The notes under the pieces: model-generated | Database searches by the model: none | Told to the model about the DNA's origin: nothing | The model's input: only the letters and a program-made list of their open reading frames with translations | Position numbers and translations under genes: made by a program | In this document: positions 11,657 through 21,455 of the stretch, in pieces | How positions within the stretch are numbered: the first letter of the stretch is position 1 | How the letters are laid out: every line of letters starts with the position of its first letter | Origin: Calycina herbarum | Lineage: Eukaryota > Ascomycota > Leotiomycetes > Helotiales > Pezizellaceae | Length of the DNA stretch: 64,000 nt | Assembly: GCA_001414485.1 (NCBI GenBank) | Contig: LLEY01000070.1 | Location: 1-64,000, forward strand | Direction: 5' to 3'

Positions 11657-13499
11657 ACGTGTATGTATAGCGAACCGGCCAAAATTTTCTACACTCGCGA
11701 TTAAAATTATAATAATTCCACCACAACGCCTCTAATTAATTAAAACTACTCGGAAATCTCTTCCTCAGATACTTCTTCTATAATATTATAGGTGCGCGTA
11801 TTATGCCTAGTCTCTCCGCAGTTGCTACAGCGCCGTACACGTGATTCTTCCCTCGGCTTCCGACTACTACTTCTCTTTATTTCTTGTATTACCTGCTCAC
11901 CAACGTCTCTATCATCCTGTAGGTCCTGCGCTTCCTGTTGACTAAGTGATCCTCCTTGCTGTAGACGTGTTTTTTTAGCTCTACGGCGCTTACTTAGTGC
12001 TTCATTTGCTTGTTGAAGTCTCTGGTTCTTAGCTTTCAATAGTACTAGCTAGTATATTACTTTTGATATACCCTTTGTAAACTGGTTAATAGCCTCGTAA
12101 ATAGGGGTTAGAGAGCTACTTTGGTGGCGGGAAATTCGAGTTTTAATAAATATAGTCTATGATAAGACTTTAGTAGGGTTATTTAGTGTCTGTAAAACCT
12201 AAGGCTAAGCGGAACTTAGGGGGGAGTTTAAAGGCGTTGGTGTCTTTAGCTAAAGATTAAGTATAGAAATTATACTTTCTAGGTTAAATAGAAGAATTCT
12301 AGCCTCTCAGAACCCTTCTTAGATATTGCTTTCTGTTATTATAATATTAAATACAGTGTAGAAGGTAGGAAAGAAGTTATTCTTAGTAATATAAATAATC
12401 TAAGTTCGTATTATATCTTTAATTTGCTAACTATATGCCTTTTTCAAAGGGCTAAAACAGATAACGTCGAGTAGCTAGAGTATATAAGAAGAATAAGCAG
12501 GTATATAAAGAGTAATAATGTTATTTTCCTTATAATATTCCTTAAACTTGTCAGAGTAGTAGCTCTTATAGCTGTTGAGGACTAATAGGCGATAACTACT
12601 AATAGATTAGGACTTAGTATACTTCTTAAAATGTCGAATCTAATCTATGCCTTTCTTATTTATTATCTAACTATTTTTAGTAATAGCAATTACCTAGTTC
12701 GGTGGAAATCTACTGTTTTAGTACTAAGAGGCGAGATGATTTTTTATAGTAATAATTATAAATAGTAGAACACTCTAGCCTTAGGCATTAACCCCCTAGA
12801 TTACTATAACCTATCCCCGATTACTAGGCTATATTCTTTTTACTCTTACACGTCCTTCTAAGCTTATAATAACTATCGTAGTTAAGATAACACCTATTAT
12901 AAACCGGGTCTTATTAAAGTTGTAGACATCTGTATCGTAGATTCTATACTTTGCTATTGTGTTTTATACAAGCTTAAACTAGCTACGAATAACTTCTAGA
13001 TCTTCGTACTTAGCTCTCTAGTAGTCGTATTTTCGCTAGAAGCGTGTCTGGAGTTCTAAGTAGCGCTTGATAAAGTTAGAAGCCTAACGCGTCTCGACGC
13101 GTGGCGCGTCGTGTGCTTCAAGAAGTCGATTTGCTATATCCTCAACTATAGATATCTATGGAGGAAATCCTTTAGTAGCTAGGTCGAGGATATGTTAAAC
13201 AAGCACTGATTCCTCTAGGTTGTTTATTTTCTGTGAATTAGCTAGAATATCGCGTTGTAAAGGTATACTAAGTAAACGTCGACCTAGCTTATAGTGATCT
13301 ACAGAATAGGTCTTAGCCGTAGCTCGAGCACGTAAATTTAGGTCTTTTTACATAGCCTAGATAGCTAAGACTAAGCGGCTTTCGTTATTTTTCTAAGGCA
13401 TCGTTTGTTATAGAGAAATTTAATATTTAACAGAGGTGTAGTAGGGGCGCGGGGTTTTGGCTGGTTCGCTTGTTTAGCCGGTTCGCTATATATATACGT
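11657..13499 (-). mobile_element. Fot1/pogo-type DNA transposon, RIP-degraded
   Basis: The ends are inverted repeats: ACGTGTATGTATAGCGAACC on the left and ACGTATATATATAGCGAACC on the right, read inward. They are bordered by TA at 11655-11656 and 13500-13501. The length of 1843 bp fits the roughly 1.9 kb Fot1 class of Tc1/mariner transposons. The interior holds one minus-strand transposase frame broken by many TAA/TAG codons. AT content is raised and the stops are those expected from CAA/CAG/TGG, i.e. RIP-like. Confidence 0.85.
11746..13401 (-). pseudogene. Fot1-like DDE transposase pseudogene
   Basis: Starting at the ATG at 13401 the frame shows, through scattered stops, KNNESRLVLA at the start (psq/HTH entry), a CENP-B-like HTH section with GFPP and RLLEAHDAPRV, then YRIYDTDVYNFN-T (the DDE region, normally YNFDE). 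The last 97 codons (12039-11746) are uninterrupted. They hold the SKRRRAKKTRLQQGGSLS segment followed by a CSNCGETRHN zinc-knuckle remnant whose fourth ligand is Tyr instead of Cys. This order is that of fungal pogo/Fot1 transposases, which cut and paste at TA. RIP-type nonsense codons inactivate it, so it is non-functional. Confidence 0.85.
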
Positions 13500-14328
13500 T
13501 ATAATAAAAGTAAACTAAAAGATAAATAATTCTTAAAATAACCCCTTTTCTTGAAAAAAATTTCACTACCCCTGTAAGGTCGACAAGCTATGCCAAGACC
13601 TTATAAAAAATTATCTATTTTTGTCTTATAAAGTTTATAGAGTATAAGGGGAGATATAAGCCTCTTCTTTCCTATTCTTATAAATAGTATATCATATATT
13701 GTTAGTAATTAATAAGTAAAAGAGTACCTAAAAAGGGGGGAAATTAAGAATTTTCTTAAAAAGCTCAGATTACAAAAAAGTGGGCAAATTCAAGCTTAAC
13801 TCGCAACTCACTGTAGAGTAAGTATGGCTTTTAGTTTCTATTATTCCATTTCACGTGAAGAATATCAGATATTGTGTTATGTCACCAGCTATTAGTCTGC
13901 ATAATACACAAAGTAACCGTTGCGCCAGAGCGCACATAACGCAAGAGTTCACCCAAAATGACTACCGAACGGTATCATTTTGGCTAATAGTGCATATATG
14001 GAGCAGACCCTGTGATTATCGGCCAGTCACGTGGCCTGATATCACAATTGTAAACAGTCACGACGACTAGAAGAGAAAGACTTTTATTCTGAGATCACCA
14101 GAAGTCTCTCTTCTACAATTGTGATAAAATACGATGGAATTTTGTTGCATATCGTACTTCCAAAGTTTCATACTAATATCTCTTTCCCTTTTACTTCTCT
14201 CCCTCGCTTCTGCCCTTCTGGCTTCTTTTCTCGCTTCCATATCCTTCGCTCGTCTCCACTCTCCACTCTCCTCTGTTGCGAGATAATTTAAGTCGAAAGG
14301 GGTATTTTCTCTGGGTTCCATCCGCCCA
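13500..14328. other. AT-rich then ordinary intergenic DNA
   Basis: 13500-13800 is AT-rich flank of the Fot1-like element. After about 13800 composition is more balanced. One copy of the TTTTGTTGCATATCG motif lies at 14140-14160. A minus-strand 84-codon frame at 14321-14067 (Lys/Arg/Glu-rich, MEPRENTPFDLNYLATEESG…) overlaps this motif. It resembles no family I know, and I do not call it a gene. Confidence 0.4.
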
Positions 14329-14558
14329 CCCGGTGGACAATATAAGTGGCGGGAATTAGCGACCCCATCAACTTTTGAAGTAAGGATATCTTATTACAAC
14401 GCGGCCAAAAAAATACAAGTTAAATATGAATCGAAGCAGAGGTGTTTCATTGATAGTAGTCCTAAGACTTGGCTATTTTGATTGCGTTTGCGTTGTGTTG
14501 TATTGTATCAAGTCGAAAGTTAGATTCCTAATTCCAGCCACTTTTACTGTCCACCGGG
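14329..14558. mobile_element. MITE copy 1 (CCCGGTGGACA ends)
   Basis: 230 bp with inverted ends. The left end is CCCGGTGGACAATATAAGTG; the right end read inward is CCCGGTGGACAGTAAAAGTG. A related copy in opposite orientation lies at 25131-25361; interior blocks such as TAAATATGAATCGA and GTTGTGTTGTATT align after reversal. It is too short to code for a transposase, so non-autonomous. The target duplication is not clear. Confidence 0.7.
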
Positions 14559-17500
14559 TGCAGCCATACCTATGCACCTCGTTATGGAGTGGAGTTGTTT
14601 CCAGAATTCTAGTCTATTTCCCCTACAAAGGTAGCATGCTAGCCGAATGCTGTTGCCATCAAATATACACTAGTTCAATGATAAAACCAGATATTTGAAT
14701 TTAGAAGTGTTTGGATTCCTGATATCCTTTTCATGCTTTCTACAGACTTCCTTGAAGCCTATATTTGACATTATAGATAGATACACGGAGTAGTTTTGAG
14801 TTCAAATACTGTCTTATTTTTATTTATTAGCGTAACTTCTATTGGTAATTGTAATTCGTCCTTTATATCCGTAGAATGGCAGTAGCTGTAAATCGTTGCC
14901 ATGGACATCATGAATTGCTTTCGTTGCACATCGCACTTGCAAGGTTGAGTACTCATGGATGTTGCTGCTAGTACTTTTAAATTGTTCGAGCAGCTCTCTC
15001 TCTGATACAGAATGATTTTCTGTTGCATATCGCATTTCCCTCCTGATGTGAAGGTTGTGTCGTACAAAATCAGAAACTTCCCTTGAGCGTTGAAGCTTCT
15101 CTTGAACTTGATTTTGGCATACTAATGTTAACAACTGTTAGGCAAGTAAGCTTAAATTCACAAGATCTATTCGAACAGTATATCTCCTATCAGAAGTTGT
15201 AGCTTCTTTTGAACTTGTTTGATTTAAGCGCAAGATCCGATAAGATAGCTGAAATTCATAAAATCTTTCATCTAACGAGCGTTTTATCTTCTCTTGAACG
15301 ATAGGCTTTCTATTGAACGATGTAACTAGTCTTGAACCTGGTATCCTCTACTAGGCGTTGTATCTTCTCAATCGAGTCACTGAGGGCCCACTTTGCCACA
15401 GACTTCAACAAGTAAGAAGAAAAACATTTTCTAGAGGTTAAAAGATCTCTGCTGGTCAAGTTACACAAGATCTTCCAGCGCGTGAGAAACATGGTTAGAG
15501 ACAGGCAGGAATAAAGAAGGTTTATCGGCAGCTCTCTCCTCCTCGAAGGATCCGATAGTCAGGAGATGCAGTTGCTCAGATGCTCAGGAAATGACAACTA
15601 TTTTCTCAACGAAGTGAAATCGGATCACAAAAGAGCTTAAAGATTGAATCACGGAAAATTAAAAAGAAACCAATGTTCTTTTTGACCTTCACAGACCTCG
15701 AAAGAAGCCTTGAAGCCATAGCCTCAGATTACCCCGCAATCCCCAAACCTTTGAATTAAGTGAATTTCAGTACGAGTCTCTCTTATACTCAAGTTTCTAA
15801 TTCTTCTCGCTTTCTACATTATATCGCCACTTTGATTAAAACGAACCACTGTGAGGCGCATGGAAGTTAGCGGGGTAGGCTTGAAGCGGGGTTGTGTAGT
15901 GGTGGAAATATGTCTTCCCCTGGCTTAATATCCCACCATTCCTGCTCACGAACACTTCACAGTTACGCTATAACCTGTCGATAAATCTGGCCTTGATACT
16001 TACTACTACTTTAAATATCACGTTTATACTAATTGATAAAGTTGTTTGGAATGCGCTAGCAATTTCATACTAAATAAACCACAGTGAAGAAAGTAAACCC
16101 CACATTACTAGCAAACATTTATTCATGCGAATAGCTTAGGGTAATCGAGAATGATTACTGCTTATCTTCCCAAGCCCCTTAGTATAATAAAGTTGATTGT
16201 CCGGCTTTTCTAACTAGCTTAATCTTGTTTCTATCCCAACTGTGGCGAAAAAATCTTATATCAAAAGGTTGCCTATTTAGCGACCTTACCAGGCAAATTG
16301 CTCGCGTTTCTTAATTGCTTGCTACTCTTTCTTTTCTTCGTCACTTTGTTTTCCACCGGGGGTGATGTGGAAGTGTGGATATGGAACAGAGGATGTAATA
16401 GTATAGATAGGATTCTAGGAACCGACCAATCTCAAGTGTAACAGCGAGTAAGCATTAAGTTGTGTCTTCCATTGGACAATAATTCTCTTGAATGTAGAAC
16501 GTCTTCTTGAAATAAAATGTTACGGATAAGACAAGTAATAAGATGTGAATTTTCAAGATGTAGTTATGAAGAAGGCTGAGAGTGCGTAGTCACGTTCCAG
16601 CCTGTTCCGTAACAATTGCCCCAAAAATGAAGAAGGCTACTGTTCTAAGCATAAGAATATCTCCCAGCTAATCCATTAGCTGTCGTTGTGGAAGGGAATG
16701 GGTGGAATGTGGCAGCAGGGGGGGATGCAACCGGGGAAGTAAACAAATAAACGAGCTCCATGTAAACAAACTCCCATATCAATAATTCGAACCATAATCT
16801 CCTTCAAAGTATTTATCGTCAGGGAACCATCCACTGTCTCCGTTGTCTCCATCATTGACACCTGGCCAGAAAAGGTAGGTTCTTTACTTCTCTTATTATT
16901 TCTTCTCGTACTCGTAGCTTGCGGAAAAGTAGGTGGTACGAGAATGAATGCCGTACGGGAGATACCAGAGCATTCCCGCAGAATGTAAAAGTAAACGAAC
17001 TTGAGGAAGGCAAGCGATTCATGGGTTTGGAACTGTATAATGTACAGGGTTGAGTCGATGGGAGACATTTGCGAGTATTACAACAGTCGAGGGGTGGAAC
17101 GTCAGGAAAGAAAAGTAACCTTTTTGCTTGCCAGATGTTCAAAGTCAACTTGTTTTTCCAAAGCAGCCACAAAAGTCGATTTTCTTGCGTATAAAGAAAC
17201 AGATTGATTCGCAAGCCACTCGTGCCACGGTCTTGATCTCGACCTTGGAAGAACTGAAGTCGGTTCTTCTCTTTTTGTGCTCTCTCACGCTACTCTTCGT
17301 AGATTCTCTCTTGTTTTATATACCATATCTCATCCCGGTCTCGCTTTTGCTCTTGGAAGAAGTCTTAAACACACTCCCAAAAGCTCATTAGTTTTTTGCT
17401 TCTACCCAGTCCGCAAACGTGACGTAACATCAAGCGTGGCCCTTTCGATTTGAGAGAGAGGGGCATATGAGGCTCTTGCGTAAGTGTATTTAGAGGGGCG

Positions 17501-17958
17501 TTGTGTGTGAGGAGGTCTCTTGAAGGGCTCAATGAAGAGGTTAAGATCGAACTTCGAATGGTGTTGGTATGAAGCGGAAGCTTGGGGATCGTAATGGAGA
17601 TTGGCGATTCATCAATGCTCACGGAGTTAACGACAAAATAGTAGAAGCGTTGTTTCTGGTGGCAAATGTCAATTGAAAACTTTTAGCAATTGTTATTATC
17701 GAGGTAGGAATGAATCAACGGAACATTTTGTTTGAAGAACGCGAAGATGACTGACTGGTGGTGGTTTCAGAACCAATTGATGATGCTCAATCAATCTCAC
17801 CCAAATCCAATGGGCAACTAAACCATGCATTTCTTCACTAGACAACATTATTCTCTCGTCTAAGTAATGTTTGGGATCTTCTTGTCAATTCTGGATGATG
17901 CAAGGAAGTTTGAATCAATCGCTGGGAATTTTACCTAGGAGAAGAGCTTTCAAAAAGC
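14559..17958. other. Long gene-poor interval
   Basis: No supported gene. It contains two copies of the 20-bp motif (near 14918 and 15021) and a degenerate set of GCGTTGTATCTTCTCTTGAAC-like units at about 15088, 15196, 15280 and 15355. Open frames on both strands around 16676-17391 have no coherent domain and mutually overlap. Promoter elements of the downstream NACHT gene may lie near 17800-17958, but none is recognisable. Confidence 0.45.
15083..15385. repeat. Degenerate GCGTTGTATCTTCTCTTGAAC units
   Basis: Four imperfect copies of a roughly 21-bp phrase lie at about 15088, 15196, 15280 and 15355, spaced 108, 84 and 75 bp. Intervening DNA also reuses TTGAAC. It looks like an old tandem array or fragments of one repeat family. 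Confidence 0.4.
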
Positions 17959-19340
17959 ATGGAACAATTGCAGCTTCAAACTGCAAACATCTACAGTCTG
18001 AAGCTTCGCATCAGTACAATCATGATGAATGTTATGTCAGCTAAAATCGAACCGACAAAGGGAATATTTGAATCGATCCAACGATCTGGCGATATGATGA
18101 AAGTGCCTTGGTGGTTCATCACAAAATATGTGTTAGGCCTGGCATATATGCGGCGATGGTATGGTATAAGAGAAGAAGTACACAAATTAGAACAAGAGAG
18201 AGAAGTACTTCGTTCGCGCCTTCAAATCAACATTCTGCATCTGTACGTCCCCCTGATAGATATTGAAACTGTCCTTTATCATTGATAGCTCACCCTTTAC
18301 CTAGTGACCTCAAGTTAAATTCCCAGACGTTAAAATTGATGCGCAAGTTTTCACAAGGTTAGCATCATCTTGGTGAGACCGAAATATATTCAAAAAGCTA
18401 ATTTGCCAATTTTGATTTTAGATCGTCCGGACCGTAATAAGAGAGGAAATATATTAGCTTGGATATCTGGATATAACTACCGCCATTCTCAACAAACCCT
18501 GAGCGCTACAATTATACCAGGCACATGCGAATGGACAGAATGGCATCCTGCCTTTATTGATTGGCATAACTCAGCTGCTTCCCAGTTTCTATACATCCAC
18601 GGGAAACCAGGCTCTGGTAAAAGCACATTGATGTATGTTGTGATTTTTACTCGTTTTATTGTATAAGCTCACGTCTCTTTGGTGCATCTCTAGTTGTTAA
18701 TGGAGAACTAACTCACCAATTTGGAGCCCCGACGCACGCAATTTATGTATATTGCAAAAACCCAAGCGAAAAGAGAATGACGGACGAGACCTTTTTGCCA
18801 GTCTACTACGACAACTTGCCGAAAAGGAAGACCAAATACCTGCGTCAATTGAAGCAGAATACCATGAAAATACCAGTAGCGGTTCCGTTATCGCTAGAAA
18901 CTGCTATTGAGGGCCTTGTTTGGGAAATACTGCGGCAACTTCAGACCCCACTCAGGCCTTTAACGACAATTATCCTCGATGGTTTAGACGAGCTGGGAAG
19001 CAATGAGTACGACAAACTTCTCCCAGCTCTTGCAGAATTGAAGAATGAAAGTAGGGTTACTATCAGGTTTTTGCTATCGAGCCGTTCAGAGCCACGTTTA
19101 CGACGAAAGCTTGAAAATGCCCCCAGTATTGAGCTTACTCCAGAACTAATCCACGGTTTTCTTAGTGGAGGCAATTGAAAATGCTGTCGAGAAGGCTGTG
19201 GGAAGGCAATGGACTTCGTAAGTCAATACTTGAAAGACTGTTGAACTATAACATCAAGCACTAATACAAAGTAGTTTCTCCGAAGCGAACGAATACCTGA
19301 AGACGAAGTTGGAAGAGTTAGAAAATGGTAGCTAGGATGT
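17959..19340 (+). pseudogene. NACHT NTPase (NLR-like/STAND) gene, probably broken
   Basis: Fungal NACHT proteins are NLR-like sensors that act in nonself recognition and cell death. The first frame (17959-18285) gives a helical N-terminus with a LEQEREVLRSRLQ coil. A second (about 18420-18654) gives KRGNILAWISGYNYRHSQQ…GTCEWTEWHPAFIDWHNS and a Walker A box HGKPGSGKSTL. A 54 bp-type intron (GTATGT at 18655 to TCTAG near 18711) joins this in frame to 18712-19178, which carries Walker B with the NACHT signature IILDGLDEL and a sensor-like RFLLSSRSEPRLR. No phase-compatible splice joins the first two frames. At 19178 the frame ends where another frame continues (VEAIENAVEKAVGRQW), suggesting a one-base shift. 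No repeat (WD40, ANK, TPR) domain follows. I read it as a truncated, decaying NLR; a short functional NACHT protein is less likely. Confidence 0.65.
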
Positions 19341-19902
19341 TTTTTGCAAGCAAAGTAGATGAAGCATGGCATGTGGGAACACTGACTTGTTCTGGCCATG
19401 ACATTTATTTGCTTGTGACAGCTGAAGAAATATGTGACGAAAATGAGTATATAAACACTCCGACTTGGGCAGCGATATTATGGATAGAGTGATATTGATC
19501 CAACGCAGCTCTTTTCTTCAGCAAGGTTGGGAGCTTTTTCAAAACAAATTGTTGACCAAAGACTGTCTCGCCTGTGTTTGTAAATTCATTTTGTAGTGGA
19601 GTGACACTTGGGTATCTAGTGGAAAAGAATAAATACTAAAAACAGCAATAGGGTGAATATTCAAATGAAAATGAAAATGAAAATGAAATTCACTCCGAAA
19701 TGATGACCCCCGGGAGCGAGGAGGCCTGTCACATGAAAGCCCCCATAAATCTTCTGCCTCGCATGACAGGCCCTCATTCCAGGTTATTCCCCAGCAGCCT
19801 TCTCAAGAGCCTTGAGAAATATCAACACAACTTTCTAATCACATTTCCTTCTCCACAACCTTTGTCGCATAACTCCAAAACAAGCTCATCTCAATCGCAA
19901 TC
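19341..19902. other. Intergenic between NACHT remnant and SNRNP27
   Basis: No gene seen. A short ATGAAA run (GAAAATGAAAATGAAAATGA) lies near 19665-19690. The stretch 19700-19902 should contain the promoter and leader of the SNRNP27 gene. Confidence 0.4.
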
Positions 19903-20901
19903 ATGGCAGACTCATCAAGACGTCCGCGAAGGCCTGATTCCAAGCAAATGTGGGATGAAACAGACCGTCGCGCACCTATACCTCTACCCACCCGCGAACG
20001 AGACGAGCCACGCGGAGACGGCCGCAACGGCCGGGACGACAAGAGAAGGTACAGAAGTCGCTCACCGCGTCGCGATAACAGAGGTGGCAGAAGAGAAGAC
20101 AGAGACCGCGGAGGAAGGCGAGATGATAGAGATCACCGGGATCGCCCAAGAGACCGAGGTATGTACGCGCCAGCGTTGTTGACTTTGCCATACCGAACCA
20201 AACCTGACATTGTTCGTTCTGAAGACCATGGGAGGGATTCCCGCGGCGGCAGAGGAGGTGGCAGGCGGGAGGATGATAGGAATCGTGAGAGGGAGGGTGC
20301 TAGAGAACGAGGTATGTACGAGCCAGCGGATCTGATTTTGCCTTATCGAAGCAGACCTGACACTGTGCGCTACGAAGACCATGGACGGGATGCGAGAGAC
20401 AAACCACGGGAGAGGTCGAGGGATCGAGAGCACAAGAATACACGGAGTAGAAGTCCGAGAAGAGATCGTCCGAGGAATGGCAGAAGAGATCTTGATAAGG
20501 AATTCGACCGCGAGGCTGGAAGGGAGAGAAGAGAGAAGAGCAAATCCGTTAAACTCGAGGAGGAAGACGCGAAAAGTCGAACGAATACCCCGCCTGTGAG
20601 CTTCAAGGTCGGCGCGTCTGGAGCACAGGATCACGATCGGATGGAGATGGACTCTGGCAAGGCCAAGCATTTAGCAGATCTCGAGGAGGAAGATGATGAT
20701 GATGAGATTGTTATCGAAGACGACGGGATGGCAGCTATGCAGGCTATGATGGGCTTTGGGGGATTCTCAACTACGCAAAACAAAAAGGTTCCTGGCAATG
20801 ACATCTCTGCGGTTAGGAAGGAGAAGAAAACGGAGTATCGACAATACATGAATCGGGTTGGTGGGTTCAATAGGCCATTGAGTCCTACAAGAGATGTCTA
20901 G
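19903..20901 (+). CDS. U4/U6.U5 tri-snRNP 27 kDa-like protein (SNRNP27)
   Basis: SNRNP27 is an RS/RD-rich component of the spliceosomal tri-snRNP in the nucleus. The conserved C-terminal family domain is plain: AMMGFGGFSTTQNKKVPGN followed by AVRKEKKTEYRQYMNRVGGFNRPLSP. Before it lie an acidic stretch (EEEDDDDEIVIEDD) and a long N-terminal RD/RS/RE region with SRSPRRD motifs. Unspliced the frame is 332 residues. Two 66-bp segments (20160-20225 and 20313-20378 approximately) each begin GTATGTAC and end GAAG, are in frame and lack stops. Each encodes a near-repeat GMY-P--L-LPYR--PD-VR-ED that interrupts the RD-rich run. They could be retained exons or in-frame introns. The family assignment does not depend on that choice. 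Confidence 0.88.
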   Translation: MADSSRRPRRPDSKQMWDETDRRAPIPLPTRERDEPRGDGRNGRDDKRRYRSRSPRRDNRGGRREDRDRGGRRDDRDHRDRPRDRGMYAPALLTLPYRTKPDIVRSEDHGRDSRGGRGGGRREDDRNREREGARERGMYEPADLILPYRSRPDTVRYEDHGRDARDKPRERSRDREHKNTRSRSPRRDRPRNGRRDLDKEFDREAGRERREKSKSVKLEEEDAKSRTNTPPVSFKVGASGAQDHDRMEMDSGKAKHLADLEEEDDDDEIVIEDDGMAAMQAMMGFGGFSTTQNKKVPGNDISAVRKEKKTEYRQYMNRVGGFNRPLSPTRDV

Positions 20902-21455
20902 ATGTCTAGATGTTCATATTACTAAGGAGGCACCGGAAAATCTTTCTCCTGGGCTCCTTTCTCTGGAAACACGACAATTTCTCCGGCCGTGAGAAATGGA
21001 TGTTTTGCCCAATGGCATAGTCCCTATCCTATCCATTGGTGTAGAATAAATTTGTCACAGTCGCAAAGATAACGATATTTATACCCAAAGCTTTCTCAGA
21101 AGCTCTAGAGTGGATGGGCATAGCAATACAAACACTGGCAAACATTTTCTAAAGTGTAGTAATCCATGATTTCCTTTCAATTGCTGTACCTGTATCTTAA
21201 TGTTATACTCTGTACTACCGGTAGTACCCCTCCCCTCACCAAAAACGGAGGCAGCCTTCCCGCAGCCTTGCGCTCCAGGCTGAATACGCGCCCCCCGATT
21301 CGCCAAAGAATATCCGTCGCAACTGTGTTCTCAAGCTCTCCTCCAACAGCTCTTCCCTACTCAACCCTCCTCACTCTTAAATCTTTTCCTCCGAGCTCCC
21401 ATTTCACTCCTGGAGCTCTGGAATCTCTTCCTCCTTCACATTGTACACAATTAAA
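20902..21455. other. Intergenic between SNRNP27 and glucosidase I
   Basis: Contains the 3' UTR of SNRNP27 (the stop lies in a GATGTCTAGATGTCTAGATG duplication) and the leader of the glucosidase I gene. A CT-rich stretch at 21340-21440 precedes the start codon, a common fungal promoter/leader feature. No gene seen. Confidence 0.4.

Noticed and set aside
2873..15040. Spaced 20-bp motif copies considered as a CRISPR array
   Set aside because: Copies are scattered over 12 kb on both strands, unequal in spacing and in a eukaryotic genome; not an array.
14771..15134. Two overlapping minus-strand frames of 98 and 104 codons
   Set aside because: They exist because the GTTGCA/CGCACTT motif reads as CDMQQ or RCATK in several frames; neither has a start context, intron or family resemblance.
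16676..17391. Frames of 65-130 codons on both strands
   Set aside because: No domain, many hydrophobic/serine runs typical of random reading frames, and opposing strands open at once.
20062..20670. 202-codon minus-strand frame opposite SNRNP27
   Set aside because: Arises from the Arg/Asp-rich repeats of the real gene on the plus strand; Ser/Ala/Thr-rich shadow.
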